A stretch of DNA of 64,000 nt from Eremomyces bilateralis CBS 781.70 (taxonomy: Eukaryota; Ascomycota; Dothideomycetes; Eremomycetales; Eremomycetaceae): NCBI RefSeq assembly GCF_010015585.1, contig NW_022985068.1, forward strand, positions 2,001,911 through 2,065,910, read 5' to 3'. The position numbers and the translations under genes were made by a program. The notes below the pieces were generated by a model. The model was not told the origin of the DNA and ran no database searches. It was given only the letters and a program-made list of their open reading frames with translations. Below are positions 57,927 to 64,000 of this stretch, in pieces; the stretch's first letter is position 1, and every line of letters begins with the position of its first letter.

Positions 57927-59964
57927 TCATAAGAGTTCGGATTGACTCTTGTTTCCGGAGTATCCGTCCGACTACGACATGGTCCGACATCGTTACCCGC
58001 AGTGTTGTATGAGAGACTAAATACAGATCAACTCGCCATCCGAATTCGAACGGTGCACGGTCACGATACAACTTGCTGGTCCTTAGTCGACGGTATCGAC
58101 GGCGTCCAGCTTATCGGCTATTTTCAATCGCAAGTCTTCCTATATCTGGACCTGGAGCGCTTCACCTCATGGATTAATCGGATTCTATACATTTGATATT
58201 GTCTAATCCACCCATTTGTGGGTTGCGGATTTTTGGTCGGAATCAATGGTTCATTTCGCATTGGGATTCAGAGCCCGGCGCTTTGGTATACGATTTGGAA
58301 TAGCATCTTTTTTTGGGCGTACTAAGGGGAATTGAAGCCGCGAATTTGGATTACAAAAGAAAAAGGGAAATCTTTCTTGATATTTGGGTTCGACGTCGTC
58401 GAACCGACCTGTCGGAGGCCGGGCCCTATCGTCGTCATTGACCGGGAGGAGTATTTTGCCGCCACGCCGACGTCCGTGGAAGGAGACTGGGCATGAACGC
58501 TATGACAATGGCCCTGATCTTTATTTCTAGATCATTTCGGGAGGCTTTTATGGATTCTCCAAAGTCTCGGAATGGCGATAGAGTTTGGAAGCCGAGTCAA
58601 CTTTGGGGTCCCACAGGCGCATAGCAGCACTGGTGCGCTACATGTACGATGGAGTTGTCAACTGTTCACATCTATCCTGTTTACGATTAATGATGCTCTC
58701 CGAAGACCTGGATGTACATTGAGTTGGTTGAAAGGTTACACGGATTTAATGGAATAATTAAGACACCTGTCTACTCGCACCTGGAATACATTTTAGTTGT
58801 TTATCCACTGATCTCATGCGCTCTGAAATGTCCCTTGCCCCTAAGATGCTGCAGGAACTGAATGACATCCATGATCAACCCCCAGCCCACGACCTAGGGG
58901 CTGTTACTAACACCGAGGTTCGCGCCATGGGTAAGTTACTTCCTCAGGTGCTACCTCCCGATGATGAGGGGTCCAGCGATGTCCTACAGGTAGGTATGCA
59001 ATTTAATTCGGGACTTGTTCCTGGTCTTGGTGCGTTCAGGTCTTCGAACCCTGCTCGTTCGCAACAGGTTATGGGTCACCGGACTTGCCGAGTTCGAACT
59101 TAAACATGGTTCGGCATGACTTTATCCCTAACTGTATTGGCTTGGGGCACAGGGCTAAAGTCATGGCAATATTGCACGGTCTCAGCTTCGTTCTGGAACC
59201 ACTGATATAGATTAAAGCAGGGATTATGGCGATAGAACCCGGATTGCCACGTTGTAGGTGTACATGTAGCCTTCGTGTACTAATACAGCCCTGGAGGCAA
59301 AGCCATGCACCAAGGTATTGCGATTATCAGTTGGACCGGTCGAATTGGAGGTTCTTGGGCTTGACGCATATCTCAGGTCATACCAGGGACTTCGTGGCAG
59401 GAGCTCGGCGGCAGGCAGGGACTCGGTGGAGAGCGAGGGACAATAATAATAAGATATAATCATGATGTGATCGGTTGAAGCCTGGAGTCTGGAGATAAGG
59501 AATTGGAGCCTAAGGAATTGAGAGAGAGAGATTCATACGCCCGTCAGGCCTCTCGGCGAGGCCCATGTGGGGAACTACCTAAGCTGACTAATTACATGCG
59601 TTGGTGCCTTGTGGCCTCGTGCCCCATTTTTCTATCTCCTTCTATCTTCTCTAAGTTAGTTAGTTAACTAACTTAACTTAATTATCTGCTTCTAACATGG
59701 GAAATTACCTAAGGAATTGAGCTGGAGAGTGAGAATAGGATGGCGTGGACGGCAAAGGACTGATGGCACGTGACTGGCATCTGGTCGGCTTCCGGATGAA
59801 CTCCGGATGAACCACGGATGAACGCCGGTCGTGTTGGGCCTGAGGATTCCACGCCGCGATGTTCAACTTCAACCGCTTCAAGGACCATCTCCAGTCCAGG
59901 CTCGGACCCATCCTATCTTCTAAACTTTGCCAAAGCATGTGCTTGGCTCCCAAACTTCCAAACC
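57927..59964. other. Intergenic region, no gene seen
   Basis: Frames at 57942-58196 and 58816-59103 are open but featureless. A short palindromic run TTAGTTAGTTAACTAACTTA lies near 59655-59680. Upstream of the bS16m gene are a CACGTG (59767-59772) and three CGGATGAAC repeats. Confidence 0.45.
59767..59824. promoter_or_regulatory. CACGTG box and three CGGATGAAC repeats upstream of bS16m
   Basis: CACGTG at 59767-59772 lies 193 bp before the start codon. CGGATGAAC occurs at 59793, 59804 and 59816, spaced 11 and 12 bp, close to one helical turn, which suggests a multimer binding site. Function is inferred from spacing only. Confidence 0.35.
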
Positions 59965-60566
59965 ATGGTCGTTCGAATACGGCTTGCCCGCTTCGGAAAG
60001 CGACACAGTCCTTTCTACAACGTGGTTGTCACACAAGCAAGGTTTTAGCTTCCATCCCGGTCTCAAGATTCGACGCTGACAGTTGGTTTAGAACTGCTAG
60101 AAACAGTAAACCGATGGAAGTTTTAGGTACCAGTGCCTGGCACTTCGAGCATTATGCTTGTTTGGAATCTAGACCTCCTTGCTCACATCATTGCTAGGAA
60201 CATACGACCCGAAACCGAAATCCGCTCTTGACGGGGAAGGACGACAGTTCAAGGACATCAAATTAGATGTTGCGCGCGCAAAATATTGGCTGGGTGTTGG
60301 CGCGCAACCAAGTGATCCGGCACGAGCAATGCTATCGATGGCAAGTCCGGTGCAATGTCTGGCCGCCTGAACATGGCTAATCTGGAGAATAATAGCTTGG
60401 TTTGATCGAACCTAAGCTTTCCTTACTCCAGGCACGAGAATCAGCTGCGAAGGCTGATGCACGGCACCGACTTGCTGCGAAATCTCAGCCTGCACCGGAG
60501 CAAGCGACCGAATTGCCTGAGACGACGGTTCCTAGCTCGGCCACAGCGAAATCCACCGATATCTGA
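59965..60566 (+). CDS. MRPS16: Mitochondrial small-subunit ribosomal protein bS16m
   Basis: A component of the mitochondrial ribosome small subunit. Exons are 59965-60041, 60092-60126, 60198-60340 and 60396-60566, giving 141 aa. The N-terminus MVVRIRLARFGKRHSPFYNV is the bacterial S16 signature, followed across the introns by ARNSKPMEVLGTYDPKPK, then LDVARAKYWLGVGAQPSDPA. The C-terminal extension (KADARHRLAAKSQPAPEQAT) is Ala/Glu/Pro-rich, as in other fungal homologues. The first intron has a weak donor (GTTTTA) and ends GGTTTAG. The third intron begins with GC instead of GT (GCAAGTCC) and is needed to keep frame into LGLIEPKLSLLQARE. As in bacteria, no separate presequence is seen; the basic N-terminus may act as the import signal. 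Confidence 0.88.
60341..60395 (+). other. GC-AG intron in the bS16m gene
   Basis: This 55-nt intron opens GCAAGT and ends AATAATAG, with GGCTAAT as a likely branch site. Reading through it adds nine residues (ASPVQCLAA) and a stop, losing the conserved GLIEPK segment. No GT donor nearby restores the frame. Confidence 0.75.
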
Positions 60567-61580
60567 ACATCAACCTATTCGGTCTCCCATCAGCATCCAG
60601 GAGTCTTGGTTCTCCTTACCCGGACCGCAGAGTCGAAGAATCCGTGCGGCCGGCCGCTGTATAGTACCATTTTGTATAAATACCATGTCCTTGGCATTGG
60701 AGGAGTTTGGACTACGCCTGGCGGTGTTCAGGCGGACAACAGGGTCAACTCAACACATCGCATCTGATTTCCTTGAATCATCGGGAATTTGACTGCAAGA
60801 GACGTTTGCACGGGACAGTGAGTTGCAGAGTATCTGCGGAACATGTCGGGATTGCATTAGCATTCAATGCTAAACAAATTTCTTCAAATCTCGAATTGCA
60901 TCTGAGCTAGGAATGTGGAAGCTGTCTACCAACTAGAGGAGTGATTCGCCTTTGTCTTGTTGGGGACCCAACTTGTCTCCTTGAAAACGCCACACAAACT
61001 CTGTACCAGAAGATTTGATGCCATACCAGGAGTACATGAATTCTCCATATATCCAGAGTTCTGTTTCTTTCAGTCTGGTATGGGTAGAGGATTAGATTTG
61101 ATTAGATAGAGTCACTGAAGAATGGCAAGGGCATGAATGCGGAACCCGCATTGACAATAATCACGTGATTCCACCATCCAGCGTGTATCATGAAGCTGTA
61201 GGAATCAACATAAGATTAAAGGAATCTCGAATATTTCGCGATTCATTCTATGCTGTTATCATATGCGTCCAGGTCTTGATGCTATAGCTCACAACGCCTT
61301 CTAGATGCTTAGCTGTACTCCGTAGTTGCAAGTATAGCACTCTCTCCAATATGAGCTTCCCAACCTGACATCAGCATAAGTCGTATGCTGAGGGCAGACG
61401 GAAATCCCAATCGACTTTGATGTTCGTGAATGCAATGCATATGGACCTGACTTGCTCGCAATTGCAAATCGACTCTGACCATCATTCATAGATCCTCCTA
61501 CCTGAAGGGAAAGCAATGTTCCACTTCCCTCTACACGATTTCCCTTTAGAGCTCGGTCCTGCTTCGAATGAAGGCGCATT
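60567..61580. other. Intergenic region upstream of the BEACH gene
   Basis: No gene is supported. CACGTG lies at 61162-61167, 414 bp before the BEACH-gene start, and TACTCCGTA at about 61316. Confidence 0.5.
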
Positions 61581-64000
61581 ATGGACCAGCTACGAAAACG
61601 TCACCGGTCGCTGACTGCTGCATCGGCCGCGGATACGCCTATTGCCGAAGAAATACATGCGTTGGTCCAAAACCTGAACGACACCCTCCCACTTTCCTCC
61701 GAACGGCACGGGTCCACCATCGATACACTCCAGGTCCAGTGCAATGATCTTCGACGGATCCGCCAGATATTGATCGAACAAGGGGACCATGGAAGAGCAC
61801 GAGATGCTTTCCGTCATGTCGGTGGTTTCATCTGTCTCCTTGACACACTACGATCGGTGTCAGGGTTTTACGATGCTTCGAAACTCTCACGAGATGAGCG
61901 CACCGAGTTTTTCGAACTTCTAAAGGCTACATTTGAAGTTCTCTCCGAGGCACTAGTTGATCATGCTGGAAACAAGAGATATTTTGCAAAACGAGTCGAA
62001 GGAGGAGGCTGGCGATCTCTGGAACAAGCTTTGGCGAGCACGGGTATTATCAACGCCTCGCAAGACGGCCTTATGCACGTTCCCGGCCTCGAGCAGTTAT
62101 TTGGTTGTCTCCTGGCATTTGCCCTGGGAGAAGAAGCCATGAGTCGGGTGTTCCGAGATATCGAGGCACACCTCTCCCGCATATCTACTACCATACACAA
62201 GCCGATAGACGATGGCAGTATGAAGGACACACACTCGGTTGCTGACTTGACCTCACACATGGTTCCTTTCCTCGAGAAATTCTTTAGTGGTAATGAGGTC
62301 GTACGAAATCCGGAAGCACTTCTGCTCGCGTTCAACTTTTGGACCATATTAGTCAAAAGCCCACTGGATCGGTCCTTGCGGTGCCTGTCCGTCGGATTCT
62401 TACACTCTTTACAGATCATCACCACCCAATCAACCCGGAACGCGGTAGCCGTTCACGGGACGGGTGTGCTTGGCCCCATACTCCGGCTTTTGCTCGACGA
62501 CGAGGCCCTTGAAGAGGAAATTCAAGTTTTACCGCTGCTCGCGGACAGCATGATGCAAATGGGCGTCACGAAGCTGGACGATGCATACTTTTTATTTCGT
62601 CGAGCAAGCATCTCGTCCGAGGCCGCAAACTTCACGCTCCGAGCCATTCGAGTATCGCGCGGCCCGGCTTTTATCCAATTTGACCTCAGCCCCTCAGGAT
62701 ATGCCTCCGTGGAGTTCTCTCGGCTGGGTCGTTCGTTTCCTCCACCCGCCTCGAGTGCGGGATACAGTTTCTGTGCCTGGATCTATATTGACAAGTTTGA
62801 TTCCTCCACACACACGACCATTTTTGGGGCCTACGATGCTGGTCAAATATGTTTCCTCCTGGCGTACATCGAAAAAGACTCGAGACAGTTTATCTTGCAG
62901 ACTTCCCTTACGCAAGCTTCGTCACGATCGAGTGTTCGCTTCAAATCCACCACTTTTGAACCAGGGAGATGGTACCACCTTGCCATCGTACATCGCAGAC
63001 ACAAAGCTACTACTCCCAGTCGCGCGACGTTGTATGTCGACGGTCACTTCACCGAGGAGGTCCGATGCCATTACCCAAGTCGACCCGCCGCCAGGACGAT
63101 CAGCACGGAAAGTTTCGGATCTTTATCGGGAAGTTCAAGGCAAGAAGAACATGTGCAGGCCTTTCTTGGAACTCCCCAAGCGCTGGCTTCAATTGTTGGA
63201 AGCAATGTGGTGAACACCAGATGGTCGTTGGCATCCTTCCATTTGTTTGAAGATGCCCTTTCCGATGAGTTGATTGCTGTCTACCAGAAGATGGGACCAC
63301 GATATTTTGGAAACTTCCAAGATACTCTCGGTTCATTCCAAACGTATCGCGCTTCCGCAGAGCTGGGCCTCCTGAACGATGCACTACACCCCAGCAAAGA
63401 TGAAAAATCCGAGATCGCATCCGCCATTAAACAGAAAGCTGCGAATGTCCTGCCGGAAAGCAAGGTTATGCTCAGCATCTCGCCCCTAACGGTGTTAGAC
63501 AGCGAGGATCACAACCACATCGATGAATCTGAACTCATCAAATCCCTCTCCCGTGATGCGGCTCATAACCTTCGATCCTATACTCTCCTGGAGGGTCATT
63601 CGATTGCGGTGAACGCTGCGAATCCTTCTATCAACAACTCCTTATGCCATCCCGACTCGATCGGCGTCTTGACTGGGCATCCAGTTGTTTGCATTCCTCA
63701 TGGCATTGATGACGCTGCATGGAGTATCGGAGGCTGCACAGGCATCGCCTTGAAACTCATCCATCTAGCAAAATCACCGGAAGCCATTGTCACCGCGGTG
63801 AAGATTCTATTCGCCCTTGTCGAAGATCATTGGAGGAATAGTGAGGCCATGGAACGAGAAGCCGGATATGCCGTACTCTCCGGTCTTATCCAGGATAAAC
63901 TTGGCATCCGCAACATGATTTCTCAAGGCGTTCCTCGAGCGGATACGGGTCGGGTCGATACCGAAGAGATGGAAAGCCTTGCGGCCGATATCCTGGACGA
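61581..64000 (+). CDS. BEACH-family protein, N-terminal part (gene continues past the window)
   Basis: A very large scaffold protein of the beige/BEACH (Bph1, LRBA, ALFY) family, which acts in vesicle trafficking and lysosome/vacuole function. The frame is open without an intron from ATG 61581 to the window edge, at least 806 codons. The family assignment rests on the N-terminal architecture: a helical ARM-like region (residues about 20-330) and then a concanavalin-A-like lectin domain at about 355-560, with IQFDLSPSGYASVEF, GYSFCAWIYIDKFD, FEPGRWYHLAIVHRR and ATLYVDGHF. A second helical region follows (AAWSIGGCTGIALKLIHLA). In family members the PH-BEACH-WD40 modules come later and would lie beyond 64000. 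The start is supported by an upstream stop-rich leader and a good first-ATG context. Confidence 0.85.
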   Translation, partial: MDQLRKRHRSLTAASAADTPIAEEIHALVQNLNDTLPLSSERHGSTIDTLQVQCNDLRRIRQILIEQGDHGRARDAFRHVGGFICLLDTLRSVSGFYDASKLSRDERTEFFELLKATFEVLSEALVDHAGNKRYFAKRVEGGGWRSLEQALASTGIINASQDGLMHVPGLEQLFGCLLAFALGEEAMSRVFRDIEAHLSRISTTIHKPIDDGSMKDTHSVADLTSHMVPFLEKFFSGNEVVRNPEALLLAFNFWTILVKSPLDRSLRCLSVGFLHSLQIITTQSTRNAVAVHGTGVLGPILRLLLDDEALEEEIQVLPLLADSMMQMGVTKLDDAYFLFRRASISSEAANFTLRAIRVSRGPAFIQFDLSPSGYASVEFSRLGRSFPPPASSAGYSFCAWIYIDKFDSSTHTTIFGAYDAGQICFLLAYIEKDSRQFILQTSLTQASSRSSVRFKSTTFEPGRWYHLAIVHRRHKATTPSRATLYVDGHFTEEVRCHYPSRPAARTISTESFGSLSGSSRQEEHVQAFLGTPQALASIVGSNVVNTRWSLASFHLFEDALSDELIAVYQKMGPRYFGNFQDTLGSFQTYRASAELGLLNDALHPSKDEKSEIASAIKQKAANVLPESKVMLSISPLTVLDSEDHNHIDESELIKSLSRDAAHNLRSYTLLEGHSIAVNAANPSINNSLCHPDSIGVLTGHPVVCIPHGIDDAAWSIGGCTGIALKLIHLAKSPEAIVTAVKILFALVEDHWRNSEAMEREAGYAVLSGLIQDKLGIRNMISQGVPRADTGRVDTEEMESLAADILD

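Noticed and set aside
57942-58196. Plus-strand 84-codon frame directly after the Pth11-like gene
   Set aside because: No domain, no introns and no match to the gene's tail; most likely 3' untranslated sequence.
1-64000. CRISPR arrays or bacterial operon features
   Set aside because: Spliceosomal introns and fungal gene families throughout; the only direct repeats are minisatellites without spacers.

Overview
This window is nuclear DNA from a filamentous ascomycete (Pezizomycotina). The evidence is a set of intron-containing genes with short introns (mostly 46-70 nt), GT..AG ends and CTAAC/CTGAC-type branch sites, together with fungal families such as the Rom2-type Rho GEF, a cell-wall-integrity MAPKK, Efr3, a Pth11-like rhodopsin-fold receptor and a DUF8035-like protein. 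A eurotiomycete-like lineage is my best guess, but I could not test it. Twelve protein-coding genes are well supported; one of them runs off the right edge. There is also one tRNA gene.

Layout. 1-4055: an edge fragment, a long leader and the MAPKK (+). 4722-6773: branchpoint-bridging protein BBP/SF1 (+, seven exons). 6.9-10.8 kb: a repeat-rich stretch with a decayed coiled-coil/Cys-rich gene, a 692-bp hAT-like MITE with a clean 8-bp target duplication, a tRNA-Gly(UCC) with an intron, and remnants of a dispersed coding-like repeat. 10.8-15.4 kb: gene-poor. 15407-16619: TALE homeodomain factor (+). 17499-18903: Yra1/ALY mRNA-export adaptor (-). 19-21 kb: gene-poor. 21069-23049: Baeyer-Villiger-type flavin monooxygenase (-). 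23.7-25.4 kb: repeats and a decayed SNF2-helicase gene. 26792-31869: Rho1 GEF (+). 35150-37055: amino-acid permease (+). 37942-40539: DUF8035-like protein with a 78-bp coding minisatellite (+). 41090-42781: Cdc37 (-), divergent from 43502-45862: Mdl1-type mitochondrial ABC half-transporter (+). 46588-50037: Efr3 (-). 50-56.4 kb: gene-poor. 56377-57926: Pth11-like membrane protein (+). 59965-60566: mitochondrial ribosomal protein bS16m (+). 61581 to the edge: BEACH-family protein (+).

How the genes work together. Four genes bear on one pathway, cell-wall-integrity signalling: Efr3 (plasma-membrane PI4-kinase scaffold), the Rho1 GEF, the MAPKK and Cdc37 (Hsp90 kinase co-chaperone). They are scattered over 48 kb with unrelated genes between them, so this is loose co-location and not an operon-like cluster. 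A second theme is RNA processing: BBP and Yra1 both carry one unusually long intron with several alternative acceptors that would be non-productive if used, and both have a pair of CACGTG boxes 130-220 bp upstream of the start codon.

Method limits. Exon boundaries were worked out by hand from splice motifs, reading-frame closure and remembered family alignments. No database search or transcript was available.
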